Under the pieces are notes generated by a model. It saw only the letters and a program-made list of their open reading frames with translations, was not told the DNA's origin and searched no databases. Below, one piece after another: positions 35,301 through 43,753 of a DNA stretch of 64,000 bases. The first letter of the stretch is position 1; each line of letters starts with the position of its first letter. Where the stretch lies: NCBI GenBank assembly GCA_036268425.1, contig DATAUE010000043.1, positions 62,001 to 126,000 on the forward strand, written 5' to 3'. The DNA comes from DATARH01 sp036268425 (GTDB taxonomy: Bacteria; Pseudomonadota; Alphaproteobacteria; ATCC43930; CGMCC-115725). Position numbers and translations under genes: made by a program.

Positions 35301-35579
35301 TCAGCTTATAAGAACGCCGGTCAACTGGTACAGCGTTCCGATTAAGTCTGCCGGCCAGACGAGGCTGACCGGCGCGCTGACCAGGGCTTCGTCAAGCGAG
35401 GGGTCGATGCCCGCTGGCAGGTCGAACGCCATGTGATGTCCGAAATGCGCCAGCACGCCGGCCACATAGAGGCCCAGCACCCATTTCATCTGAAACGGCA
35501 CGCGCCACGGAGCCGGCGACGCCCCGGCAAAGGCGAACACCCGCCGTCCGATTTTCGGCAAGCCCGGCGGACCGATCAT
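35301..35579 (-). CDS. Hypothetical small protein with one membrane segment
   Basis: A 92-residue frame. After a basic, Pro-rich N-terminus it has a probable membrane helix (about 32-47, KWVLGLYVAGVLAHF), a His-His pair, and a second moderately hydrophobic C-terminal section. I recognise no family. GTGAG is near the start. It may be a real small membrane protein, but the support is only the frame and the hydrophobic pattern. Confidence 0.45.
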   Translation of the reverse strand: MIGPPGLPKIGRRVFAFAGASPAPWRVPFQMKWVLGLYVAGVLAHFGHHMAFDLPAGIDPSLDEALVSAPVSLVWPADLIGTLYQLTGVLIS

Positions 35580-35814
35580 GATCTCACCCAGGTATCAGGT
35601 TAGCGACTGCATTTCACCATAGGCAGCGAGCTTGCGCTACATCCCCGACGCATTTCCCCGGGTCGTGCCTGACGCGTGTATCGAGCCTGTCGCGGATCGC
35701 GGCATAGTTACTTCTGCACCCTGGACTTGGCGCCCGATGCGGGATCAAACTGTGTACCGTCAAAACCCCCGCCGCAACCACCAATCTGCGCAGGAACCGA
35801 ATGGCCAGAATCGT

Positions 35815-36390
35815 ATGATTGAACCGCTGCAGCCACGGCGGGTGATCGAAGCCGATGGCCGCGCCGCCGATATTTTTACGTTGCCGAGCGACGAAACCAG
35901 CCTCGAAGCGATGTTGCGCGACCTCTTCGAGCAGCATTGGGACGCCATTACATTCGGTCCGATCATCCAGGGCGCCGCCTGGGAAATCCGTGCACCGCAC
36001 GCACCAACCTACGTCGGAATGCTCGACGGCTACCTGACGATCGCGTTCGGCGTCACCCATTTTCACCTCTGCATTGGCCGGACGCGCGGCCCGCGCCACG
36101 ATCCGACACCCGATGCACTGGCGCGGCACCGCCAGACCGCGCGCGCCGAGCTTTACCGCATGCTCAACGACAAAGGTGCCCCGATCTCGTGGGGCCTACG
36201 CTTGTTCAACGGCGAGAACGAACAGCAGATCACGCTGCTATTGCCCAACCCGTTGCTGTCGCCGGAAGACAAGCCGCTCAGGGAACCGGACTGGTCGCGT
36301 CTCGCTTTGTGGGACGCGTTGCGCCAGCGCTGGGCCGGCGCGACAGCGCCCGACCCGTTCGATCGCACGGCCGAGCGGTTTACCCATTAA
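35815..36390 (+). CDS. Conserved uncharacterised protein
   Basis: A 191-residue soluble protein I recognise only as an uncharacterised type. Landmarks are FGPIIQGAAWEIRAPHAP, FGVTHFHLCIGRTRGP and SWGLRLFNGENEQQITLLLPNP, with several Trp and His residues that could line a ligand or metal site. The coding frame extends upstream to 35632, but the conserved part begins near ATG 35815, which I use; no strong ribosome binding site decides the matter. The stop lies within a 22-bp tandem duplication. It is followed by a membrane protein and the split ChrA pair on the same strand. Confidence 0.68.
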   Translation: MIEPLQPRRVIEADGRAADIFTLPSDETSLEAMLRDLFEQHWDAITFGPIIQGAAWEIRAPHAPTYVGMLDGYLTIAFGVTHFHLCIGRTRGPRHDPTPDALARHRQTARAELYRMLNDKGAPISWGLRLFNGENEQQITLLLPNPLLSPEDKPLREPDWSRLALWDALRQRWAGATAPDPFDRTAERFTH

Positions 36391-36414
36391 GACCGAGCGG
36401 TTTACCCATTAAGA
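36371..36414 (+). repeat. 22-bp perfect tandem duplication containing the stop codon
   Basis: Two identical 22-bp copies (36371-36392 and 36393-36414) each include the last codons and TAA of the upstream gene. The first TAA (36388-36390) ends translation and the second copy lies between the stop and the AGGAGG of the next gene. It looks like a slippage duplication that left the protein unchanged. Confidence 0.9.
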
Positions 36415-36434
36415 TTCGACAGGAGGAAGATTCG

Positions 36435-36989
36435 ATGTTTTTTGGCTCGAGCAGCAGCGTCGCCCAACGCAGCCCTGCCGTAATCCCGCTTCTGATGATT
36501 GCCGCAGCCGCAATCGGCAGCGGCGCCTTTGCCTGCGTCACCCCGTTTCCGGCATTCGCGCTGGCCGCCGCCTTTTTGTTGCAGCCGCGCACCGCCCTGG
36601 TGACGGTGGTTGCGGTTTGGCTGGCGAACCAGGCGGTCGGCTTTACCTTTCTCAACTACCCCTGGGACGCCTCGACCATGCTGTGGGGCGTGGCGATCGG
36701 CATCGCGGCGGTGCTAGCTTTGCTCGCCGGCCAGGCCGCGTTGCGCCGTGTGCCGGGCCATGTCCTACGAGCGCTGGCCGCCTCCGGCATCGTCGCGTTT
36801 GCCGCGTATGAAATTGCCCTGCTGCTGGTGGCGCTGGTACTCGGCGGGACCGCCAGCTTCACCCCATCGATCATCGGGGAATTTGCCCTGCTGAACACCG
36901 CCTGGGCGGCCGGTCTTATCGGCGTCGCCGAGGCCTTGCAGCTTGCCGGTGTGCTGGAGTTGCGGCAAGGCACAATCTCGCCGGCATAG
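36435..36989 (+). CDS. Polytopic membrane protein, unknown function
   Basis: A 184-residue protein with about five hydrophobic segments and short loops, reminiscent in size of S-components of ECF vitamin importers, though that is only a shape comparison. The segment TPFPAFALAAAFLLQPRTAL and WLANQAVGFTFLNYPW are distinctive. AGGAGG 8 bp before the ATG makes the start secure. It sits between the uncharacterised soluble gene and the ChrA pair, possibly cotranscribed with both. Confidence 0.7.
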   Translation: MFFGSSSSVAQRSPAVIPLLMIAAAAIGSGAFACVTPFPAFALAAAFLLQPRTALVTVVAVWLANQAVGFTFLNYPWDASTMLWGVAIGIAAVLALLAGQAALRRVPGHVLRALAASGIVAFAAYEIALLLVALVLGGTASFTPSIIGEFALLNTAWAAGLIGVAEALQLAGVLELRQGTISPA

Positions 36990-37006
36990 GCCAGGCAGGC
37001 AGCGTA

Positions 37007-37591
37007 TTGCCGCACCCCGACGCGTCCGGCAACGAGGCCGGCGCAGCAGTGCCTGCGATCGGTCTCGCGCGCATCTTCTGGGCGTTTTTCCGCCTGGGGT
37101 GCACCAGCTTCGGCGGCGGCACCGCCGGCTGGCTGTATCGCGAAATGGTGCTGCGGCGCGGCTGGATCGACGATCAGGCGTTTCTCGCGACGATGGCGCT
37201 GGGGCAGGTCCTGCCGGGCGCCAACGGCGTCAAGATGACGGTGCTGATCGGCCAGCGGCTGCGCGGCGGAGCCGGCGCCGCCGTGGCGTTTCTCGGCCTG
37301 CTGTCGGGGCCGTTCGCAATTATCCTGGCGATCGGCACGGTCTATGCGGGGCTGAGCGGCGAACGGCTGCTGCATCAGATGCTCGACGGCGTCGCCGCCG
37401 CGGTCATCGGGCTGACCCTTGCGACCGGGTTGCGCAGCCTTTCGCAAAGCGCCTTCGAGCCGGCAAGCCTGACGATCGCAGCGGCAACCGTCGGCGGTGT
37501 CGGCATTATGCGCTGGCCGATGTTGTGGGTGATCGTCGGTCTGGCGCCGGTCAGCATCGCGCTCGCCCTGCGCAACGCGCACCGGTCCTAA
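37007..37591 (+). CDS. chrA: ChrA-family (CHR) transporter, first half-size protein
   Basis: A 194-residue membrane protein of the short-chain chromate ion transporter family. The N-terminal FFRLGCTSFGGGTAGWLYREMV and LGQVLPGANGVKM segments are hallmarks. The start is a TTG at 37007. Paired half-size CHR proteins are thought to assemble as a heterodimer equivalent to one full ChrA. Chromate efflux is the known function for some members; others are uncharacterised. The second half begins 8 bp after this stop. Confidence 0.87.
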   Translation: MPHPDASGNEAGAAVPAIGLARIFWAFFRLGCTSFGGGTAGWLYREMVLRRGWIDDQAFLATMALGQVLPGANGVKMTVLIGQRLRGGAGAAVAFLGLLSGPFAIILAIGTVYAGLSGERLLHQMLDGVAAAVIGLTLATGLRSLSQSAFEPASLTIAAATVGGVGIMRWPMLWVIVGLAPVSIALALRNAHRS

Positions 37592-37599
37592 GCACAACG

Positions 37600-38142
37600 A
37601 TGCGCGACGGCTTTGGCGAAACACTGCTGGCGCTCGGCGCGGTATTCGCGCCGCTGTCGCTGCTGTCGTTCGGCGGCAGCAACTCCGTCATCGCCGATAT
37701 CGCACAGCAATCGATCGCGGTGCATCACTGGACCAGCGACCGCGAATTCGCCGATCTGTTCGCATTGTCGCGCGCCGCACCAGGGCCGGGATCGATGCTG
37801 GCGGCGCTGATCGGGTGGAAGGTCGCAGGGCTGGCCGGCGCGCTGATCGCCAGCGCGGCGCTTTATCTTCCGGGTGCGGTGCTGGTGTACGGCGCCGCAC
37901 GGATGTGGAGCCGATGGCGGGGCTCCCCGTGGCACACCGCGATCGAGCGCGGGCTCGCGCCGATCGCGGCTGGGCTGTTTCTGTCGGGCGGCATCGCCGT
38001 GCTGCGCACCGAGCCCGGCGGCTGGCCGGTCTGGGTAGCGGCCGGCCTGACCACGGTGGCGCTGCTGCGCTGGCCGCGCCTTCACCCTGTGCCACTATTG
38101 CTCGGCGGCGCGGCGCTGTTCGGCCTTCTCGCGGTGGTATAG
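37600..38142 (+). CDS. chrA: ChrA-family (CHR) transporter, second half-size protein
   Basis: A 180-residue partner of the preceding gene. The motif LLSFGGSNSVIADI and the acid loop FALSRAAPGPGSMLAALIGW are the second-half CHR versions. Several hydrophobic helices follow. The 8-bp spacing indicates an operon with the first half. No ChrB-like regulator is nearby, so chromate-specific induction cannot be claimed. Confidence 0.87.
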   Translation: MRDGFGETLLALGAVFAPLSLLSFGGSNSVIADIAQQSIAVHHWTSDREFADLFALSRAAPGPGSMLAALIGWKVAGLAGALIASAALYLPGAVLVYGAARMWSRWRGSPWHTAIERGLAPIAAGLFLSGGIAVLRTEPGGWPVWVAAGLTTVALLRWPRLHPVPLLLGGAALFGLLAVV

Positions 38143-38176
38143 TCCGCGCGGGATAGCGGAGAGGTGGAGGCCGACG

Positions 38177-38668
38177 ATGAGCACGACGCAACCTGAGGGA
38201 TTACCCGCCGGCGGACTGCCTGAAGAGTTCCTCGCCGGCCTCGCGCGCAACTCCCCAGACGCCATCGTCTACGCCGATGCGCAAGGACATATCCGGTTCT
38301 GGAACCAGGCAGCGACCCGGATCTTCGGCTTTCCCGAAAGCGAGGCGCTCGGCGCGACGCTCGACCTGATCATCCCGGAGCGCCTGCGCCCGCGCCACTG
38401 GCAGGGCTATAACGAGGTGATGCAGGGGCGCGAAAGCCGTTACGCCGAAGGCGCCTTGCTGGCGGTGCCGGCAATGCACCGCGACGGGCGGCAGATTTCG
38501 GTCGAGTTCACCATCCTTGGGCTTACTGACGCGTCCGGCGCGACGCTGGGGATCGCCGCGTTTTTGCGCGATGCGACGGCGCGGTTCGAAGAAACGCGCG
38601 CGCTGCGGCGCGAACTGGCGGCGCTGAAGGCCCAAGCCGCCGCTCCAGGCGAGACGCCGGCGCCGTGA
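38177..38668 (+). CDS. Stand-alone PAS-domain protein
   Basis: A 163-residue protein that is essentially one PAS sensor domain (about 22-140): NSPDAIVYADAQGHIRFWNQAATRIFGF, then DLIIPERLRPRHWQGYNEV and an ISVEFTILGLTD core. The tail is a short charged helix (FEETRALRRELAALKAQ), probably a coiled coil for dimerisation. No output domain is attached. GGAGAGGTGGAGG precedes the ATG. The stop overlaps the GTG start of the next gene by 4 bp, coupling it to a CoA-transferase-like enzyme. Confidence 0.88.
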   Translation: MSTTQPEGLPAGGLPEEFLAGLARNSPDAIVYADAQGHIRFWNQAATRIFGFPESEALGATLDLIIPERLRPRHWQGYNEVMQGRESRYAEGALLAVPAMHRDGRQISVEFTILGLTDASGATLGIAAFLRDATARFEETRALRRELAALKAQAAAPGETPAP

Positions 38669-39933
38669 AACAGCCGGTCACGATCAACCCGCAGGACCTG
38701 GATTTCGCCGCGTTGATCCGCGAGGGCGACACGGTCGGCTGGGCCGAGGCAACGGCCGAGCCGGTATTTCTGACCCGGCTGTTGAATGAGCAGGCACCGC
38801 GCTGCCCCGCCTTCCGGCTGTTCTTCCCGTTGACTTTTGCCAGCGATTTTGCCGCGGGTCATCCCAATGTCACGGTGACGGCGTTTGGCGGCGGAGGTGC
38901 CGGCCGGCGCTTTTTCGCGAGGGGCGCCGACAATGTCATCCCGGCCAACATTTCCAGCCTGTGCGACCTGATCGCGGCTGGCAGGCCGCGCATCGACATC
39001 ACCCTGTTGCAGGTGACCGGCCCCGACGCCGCCGGTAATTACAACGCCGGGCTCGGCATCGAATGCCTGCGCGAAGCGATGCAAGGGGCGCGGCTCGTCA
39101 TCGCGCAAATCAATCCGAACCTGCCGTGGACGTTCGGCGAAACGCTGGTCGAGCCGGGCCTGATCGACATCCTGGTGCCGGCGCCGCATCCGGTGCTGGA
39201 ATTGCCGGCGCGTGCGATCGGCGCGATCGAGCGCCAAGTCGCCGCGCACGTTGCGAGCCTCGTCCCCGATCGCGCGACGATTGAACTCGGCATCGGCCTG
39301 ATTCCCGAAGCCGTGACGGTGGCGCTTGCCGGCAAACACGGCCTCGGCATCCATTCCGGCGCGATCGGCGACGGCGTCGCCAATCTGATGGCGGCGGGGA
39401 TCGTCGACAACCGGCACAAGGAAATCGACCCCGGAATCACGGTGAGCCTGATGCTGATGGGCACGCAGCGGCTCTACAGCTTTGCCGACCGCAACCCGCT
39501 GATCCAGATCCGCTCGCCGCGCTACACCCACGACGCCGTGGTGCTCGGCAATTTCCGGCGGTTTGTCGCGATCAACTCGGCGCTGGAAGTCGATTTGACC
39601 GGACAGGTCAACGCCGAAACCGCGCAAGGCCGGCATATCGGCCTGACCGGCGGCCAGATGGATTTCGTGCGCGCCGCCAACCGCGCGCCGGAAGGACGGT
39701 CGATCATTGCGTTGCAATCGGCGACCCGCGACGGACGGCATTCGCGCATCGTCGCACGGCTCGCCGATGCCGTGGTCACGACGCCGCGTGCCGACGCCGA
39801 TTGCGTCGTCACCGAACACGGCATCGCCGACCTCAAAGGCTGCACCCTCGCCGAACGCGCCCGAGCAATGATTGCGATCGCCGATCCGGCGTTCCGCCCC
39901 GAACTGGAACGAGCCGGCGAACGGCTGCTCTGA
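38665..39933 (+). CDS. Acetyl-CoA hydrolase/CoA-transferase family protein
   Basis: A 422-residue member of the acetyl-CoA hydrolase / 4-hydroxybutyrate CoA-transferase superfamily, with the NITVTAFGG-like and QVTGPDAAGNYNAGLG N-terminal segments and the C-terminal VVTEHGIADLKGCTLAERARAMI signature. The catalytic region, usually Gly-Ile-His-Thr-Glu, reads Gly-Ile-His-Ser-Gly at about 228-232, so the expected Glu nucleophile is absent. It may therefore not be a conventional CoA-transferase. The GTG start overlaps the PAS gene stop (GTGA). Confidence 0.85.
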   Translation: MKQPVTINPQDLDFAALIREGDTVGWAEATAEPVFLTRLLNEQAPRCPAFRLFFPLTFASDFAAGHPNVTVTAFGGGGAGRRFFARGADNVIPANISSLCDLIAAGRPRIDITLLQVTGPDAAGNYNAGLGIECLREAMQGARLVIAQINPNLPWTFGETLVEPGLIDILVPAPHPVLELPARAIGAIERQVAAHVASLVPDRATIELGIGLIPEAVTVALAGKHGLGIHSGAIGDGVANLMAAGIVDNRHKEIDPGITVSLMLMGTQRLYSFADRNPLIQIRSPRYTHDAVVLGNFRRFVAINSALEVDLTGQVNAETAQGRHIGLTGGQMDFVRAANRAPEGRSIIALQSATRDGRHSRIVARLADAVVTTPRADADCVVTEHGIADLKGCTLAERARAMIAIADPAFRPELERAGERLL

Positions 39934-39937
39934 CTGG

Positions 39938-41641
39938 TCAGCCGCCGGCCTGGGTCTTGGCCCAGCTATCGCGTAGGCCGATCGTGCGGTTGTAAACGGG
40001 ACATCCCGGTTCCGAGTCGCGGTCGCGGCAGAAATAGCCGAGGCGTTCGAATTGCACCGCGGTCTCGAAATTGTCGCCGGCCAGCGCCGGTTCGAGGCGA
40101 ACGCCGGTCAATATGTCGAGCGAATTGGGATTGAGGTCGGCCATCAGATCGCCATCAGCGCCGGGATCAGGGCGGGTAAACAGCGGATTATACAGGCGGA
40201 TTTCCGCCGGCAGCGAATGCGCCGCCGAAACCCAGTGGATCGTGCCGCGCACTTTGCGCCCGTCTGGAGCGTTGCCGCCGCGAGTCGCCGGATCGTAGGT
40301 GCAGCGCAGTTCGACGACCTCGCCGGCAGCATTTTTCACCACCTCGCGGCAGGTGATAAAATAGGCATAGCGCAACCGTACTTCGCGCCCCGGCCCCAGG
40401 CGGTAGAAATTCTTTGGCGGATTTTCCATGAAATCGTCGCGTTCGACGTAGATTTCACGCCCGAATGCGATAGGCCGGGTGCCGGCGGCGGCGTCTTCCG
40501 GGTTGTTGATCGCTTCGAGTTCTTCGGTCTGCCCCTCCGGATAATTCTCGATCACGATTTTCAACGGATGCAGGACCGCAAGGCGACGCGGCGCGGCGTG
40601 GTTCAGCACATCGCGCACTGCATGCTCGAACATCGCGATATCGACGACGCTGTTGGCCCGAGCGACGCCGACCCGCTTGACGAACTCGCGCAACGCCGCG
40701 GCCGGCACGCCGCGACGGCGCAGCCCGGCGAGGGTCGGCATGCGCGGATCGTCCCAGCCGGACACATGCCCGTCATCGACCAGCGTCTTCAGAAACCGCT
40801 TTGACATCACGGTGTAAGCGAGATTGAGGCGGGCAAACTCATACTGGTGCGGCCGCGACGGCCCATACTTTTCCTGAATTGGCAGGTGTTCGAGCAGCCA
40901 GTCGTAAAGCGGCCGATGATCCTCGAATTCGAGAGTGCAGATCGAATGGGTGACGCCCTCGATCGCATCCGACTGGCCGTGTGCATAGTCGTAGGTCGGA
41001 TAGATGCACCACGCGGTGCCGGTGCGTGGGTGCGATGCGTGCAGGATGCGGTAAAGCGCCGGATCGCGCAGGTTCATGTTGCCCGACGCCATGTCGATCC
41101 TGGCGCGCAACACCCGGGCACCATTGGGGAACTCGCCGGCCCGCATGCGGCGGAACAGGTCGAGATTTTCGGCGATGCTGCGTTCCCGGTAAGGCGAGTT
41201 GCGGCCGGGTTCAGTCAAGGTGCCGCGGGCGGCGCGCATTTCCGCCGGTGTCTGGTCGTCGACATAGGCGAGGCCTTTCTCGATCAGGTATTCGGCCCAG
41301 AGATAAAGCTGCTCGAAATAATCCGAGGCGTGGTGCAGGTGGCTGCCCCAATCGAAACCGAGCCAGCGCACGTCGCGCTGAATCGCGTCGATATATTCCT
41401 GCTCTTCCTTGGTCGGGTTGGTGTCGTCAAACCGCAGATGGCAGCGCCCGCCGAATTCCTCCGCCACGCCAAAATTGAGGCAGATCGACTTGGCGTGCCC
41501 AATATGCAGATATCCGTTCGGCTCTGGTGGAAACCGCGTCACCACGCCGGCATTGCGCCCCGCCGCGAGATCGGCCGCGATGATGTCACGAATAAAATCG
41601 CGCCCGGCTTCGCTCGCCGCTGGGGCATCGACCACACTCAT
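39938..41641 (-). CDS. glnS: Glutaminyl-tRNA synthetase
   Basis: A class I synthetase that charges tRNA-Gln. The 567-residue protein has the HIGH-type motif in RFPPEPNGYLHIGHAKSICL, the family segment LRFDDTNPTKEEQEYID, the MSKRFL version of the KMSKS loop (MSKRFLKTLV) and the two anticodon-binding beta-barrels (including YVERDDFMENPP). The start at ATG 41641 is favoured over upstream in-frame codons. Many Alphaproteobacteria make Gln-tRNA through GatCAB instead, so its presence is worth noting. It is convergent with the CoA-transferase-like gene, with stops 4 bp apart. Confidence 0.96.
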   Translation of the reverse strand: MSVVDAPAASEAGRDFIRDIIAADLAAGRNAGVVTRFPPEPNGYLHIGHAKSICLNFGVAEEFGGRCHLRFDDTNPTKEEQEYIDAIQRDVRWLGFDWGSHLHHASDYFEQLYLWAEYLIEKGLAYVDDQTPAEMRAARGTLTEPGRNSPYRERSIAENLDLFRRMRAGEFPNGARVLRARIDMASGNMNLRDPALYRILHASHPRTGTAWCIYPTYDYAHGQSDAIEGVTHSICTLEFEDHRPLYDWLLEHLPIQEKYGPSRPHQYEFARLNLAYTVMSKRFLKTLVDDGHVSGWDDPRMPTLAGLRRRGVPAAALREFVKRVGVARANSVVDIAMFEHAVRDVLNHAAPRRLAVLHPLKIVIENYPEGQTEELEAINNPEDAAAGTRPIAFGREIYVERDDFMENPPKNFYRLGPGREVRLRYAYFITCREVVKNAAGEVVELRCTYDPATRGGNAPDGRKVRGTIHWVSAAHSLPAEIRLYNPLFTRPDPGADGDLMADLNPNSLDILTGVRLEPALAGDNFETAVQFERLGYFCRDRDSEPGCPVYNRTIGLRDSWAKTQAGG

Positions 41642-41705
41642 TCCTGCGCGCTCCGTTCTTCTCTGCCTGCGGCTACCAGTTCTCAGATTTAGATAGTGGC
41701 GGCCG

Positions 41706-43286
41706 TCACCCAGCGCCACGCGTCAGCGCTGCGGCTTCTTCCTTCAAGGCGCGGCGGAACAGCTTGCCGGTTTCGGTCACCGGCAGGGCGGCGCGGATTT
41801 CGATGCGGTCCGGCACCTTGTAGCTCGATGCAAGATTGCGGCAATGCGTGCGCAGGTCATCCGCGCGTAAGGTCGCGGCCGGCTTGGGCACAACAAAGGC
41901 GACGATCGCTTCGCCGCGCTCGCCCGCGGCCGCGCCGACCACCGCCGTCTGCGCGACACCGGGGTGCCGCAGCAGCAGGCTTTCCACTTCGGCCGGCGAC
42001 ACGTTGATGCCGGCGCGCTTGATGATGTCGGCGTCGCGCGCGACGAAGTGGAAGCCGCCGGCATCGTCGACAAACCCGAGATCGCCGGTACGGAAATAAC
42101 CGTCGGCGGTAAATGCGATGGCGTTGTGCTCGGCGCTGCCGCCGCCGTAACCGGGCGTGACATAACCCGACACTTGCAGCGCGCCCGTTGTCCCGTCCGG
42201 CAGCACGGCGCCGTTGTCCGAATCGACGATGCGCAGCGTGACGCCCGGCAACGGCGGCCCCTGCCCCGCCATGCGGCGGGCGAGCGGCCATTCGCACGGC
42301 GTGACGCAGCAATTTCCATAGGTCTCGGTCGAGCCGTATATATTGCAAATGCCGGCGGCGCCGAGGTCTTCGGCAGCGATGCGCACCTCCTCCGGCGACC
42401 CGATCATCAGCCCGGTGCGCAGGTTTGCCAGCCGCTCCCGGCAAAACGCCGGATGCCGCAGCACCGCGCCGGTAATGCTCGGCAGGGTGTACGCCGCGGT
42501 GCAGCGATGGCGTTCAGCCAAGTCGAGCCACCCGCCGGCGTCGAACCGCTCTTGCAGCACCAGCGTCGCGCCATGCGACAGCGTGGCCGGCAGCGCGTTG
42601 CATGCGCCATATGCCCAGAACAGCGGCGGCGCCAGCAACACCCGGTCATCCGGCGCCAAGCCCATGCGCTCGCCGATGTTGAAGCCGTTTTCGATGATGT
42701 CGGCATGCCGCAGCCGCACCGCCTTTGGCCGCGCGCTGGAGCCGGAAGTGTAGAGGATTAGTGCATCATCGCCGGGCGTCGCTCCCTCGCCCGGAGCGGG
42801 TGCGGCAAGTGGCGCGGCAGCCGCCCGGAACTCATCATAGGAGACCCACCCCGGTCTGACGTCATGGCCGAGCAATACGATCAGGCGTAGCCTTGCCGCG
42901 TCCGGCGCGGCGCTGGCGAGTGCCGTCGCAAAATCTTCACCGTTGAAACGATCGACCGCAATCAGCGCCTCGATCGCGGAATCGGCCAGCAGATAGGCAA
43001 GTTCACCCGGTTTCGACCAGGTGCTGAACGGCACCGCCACCGCGCCCGCCGCCGCGGCGCCAAAGCAGGCTTCCAGCCATTCGAGCCGGTTGTTGATGAG
43101 GATACCGACCCGCCCGCCGCGCGCGATACCCTGCATCCGCAGCGCCGCACCGATCCGCGCAGCACCGTCGGCAAGTTCACGATAGCTGGCGGTCCGCTCG
43201 CCGCAGATCACCGCGGCGTTGCCGGGAAAGCGCCCGGCCTGTTCACACAGCAAATCGAACAGGGTGCGGCTGTAAGGCGCTCTCAT
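41706..43286 (-). CDS. AMP-forming acyl-CoA ligase (ANL superfamily)
   Basis: A 526-residue adenylate-forming ligase that would activate a carboxylic acid to its CoA thioester. The ATP loop reads ILYTSGSSARPKAV, a variant of the YTSGTTGxPKG consensus. NIYGSTETYG (substrate/adenine region), GYFRTGDLGFVDDAGGFHFV, RDADIIKRAGINVSPAEVE and the catalytic Lys of VTETGKLFRRAL are all present. The acid is not predictable from the sequence. It lies upstream of glnS on the same strand, 64 bp apart. Confidence 0.88.
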   Translation of the reverse strand: MRAPYSRTLFDLLCEQAGRFPGNAAVICGERTASYRELADGAARIGAALRMQGIARGGRVGILINNRLEWLEACFGAAAAGAVAVPFSTWSKPGELAYLLADSAIEALIAVDRFNGEDFATALASAAPDAARLRLIVLLGHDVRPGWVSYDEFRAAAAPLAAPAPGEGATPGDDALILYTSGSSARPKAVRLRHADIIENGFNIGERMGLAPDDRVLLAPPLFWAYGACNALPATLSHGATLVLQERFDAGGWLDLAERHRCTAAYTLPSITGAVLRHPAFCRERLANLRTGLMIGSPEEVRIAAEDLGAAGICNIYGSTETYGNCCVTPCEWPLARRMAGQGPPLPGVTLRIVDSDNGAVLPDGTTGALQVSGYVTPGYGGGSAEHNAIAFTADGYFRTGDLGFVDDAGGFHFVARDADIIKRAGINVSPAEVESLLLRHPGVAQTAVVGAAAGERGEAIVAFVVPKPAATLRADDLRTHCRNLASSYKVPDRIEIRAALPVTETGKLFRRALKEEAAALTRGAG

Positions 43287-43368
43287 CTGCCTATCTATTC
43301 ACCTTGCCACTCTGTCGCGTTTCGTCCTGCGAAGGCGCTCACATAAAGGATTGCGGGTTATTTCCGGC

Positions 43369-43743
43369 ATGTCGCTACTGCTCAACATTCTCTGGCTCGT
43401 GCTCGGCGGCTTGCCTGCGGCGTTCGCGTGGCTAATCGCGGCCGGCATCATGGCCATCACGATTATCGGCCTGCCCTGGTGCTTTGCCGCATTGCGGATC
43501 GCAGGCTACACGCTGCTGCCGTTCGGGCAGCAGATGGTGTCACGCCCCGATGCCGGTGTCTTAAGCACGCTCGGCAACATCGTCTGGTTCATCCTTGCCG
43601 GCTGGTGGCTGGCGTTCGGCCATCTGCTGCTGGCGCTCGGTCTGGCAATCACGATCATCGGACTGCCGTTTGCCTGGGCCCACCTTAAGCTGGCGGGCGC
43701 CAGTCTGTTTCCGCTCGGCAAGGAGATCGTACCGCGGCCGTGA
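43369..43743 (+). CDS. YccF-domain inner-membrane protein
   Basis: A 124-residue protein made of two YccF-type halves, each with a hydrophobic pair of helices around TIIGLPWCFAALRIA and TIIGLPFAWAHLKLA and a following LLPFG/LFPLG strand. The duplicated pattern is typical of the family (E. coli YccF), whose function is not settled. ATG 43369 is chosen; a TTG at 43351 is less likely because AAAGGA abuts it. Confidence 0.88.
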   Translation: MSLLLNILWLVLGGLPAAFAWLIAAGIMAITIIGLPWCFAALRIAGYTLLPFGQQMVSRPDAGVLSTLGNIVWFILAGWWLAFGHLLLALGLAITIIGLPFAWAHLKLAGASLFPLGKEIVPRP

Positions 43744-43753
43744 GCAGCGGCGC

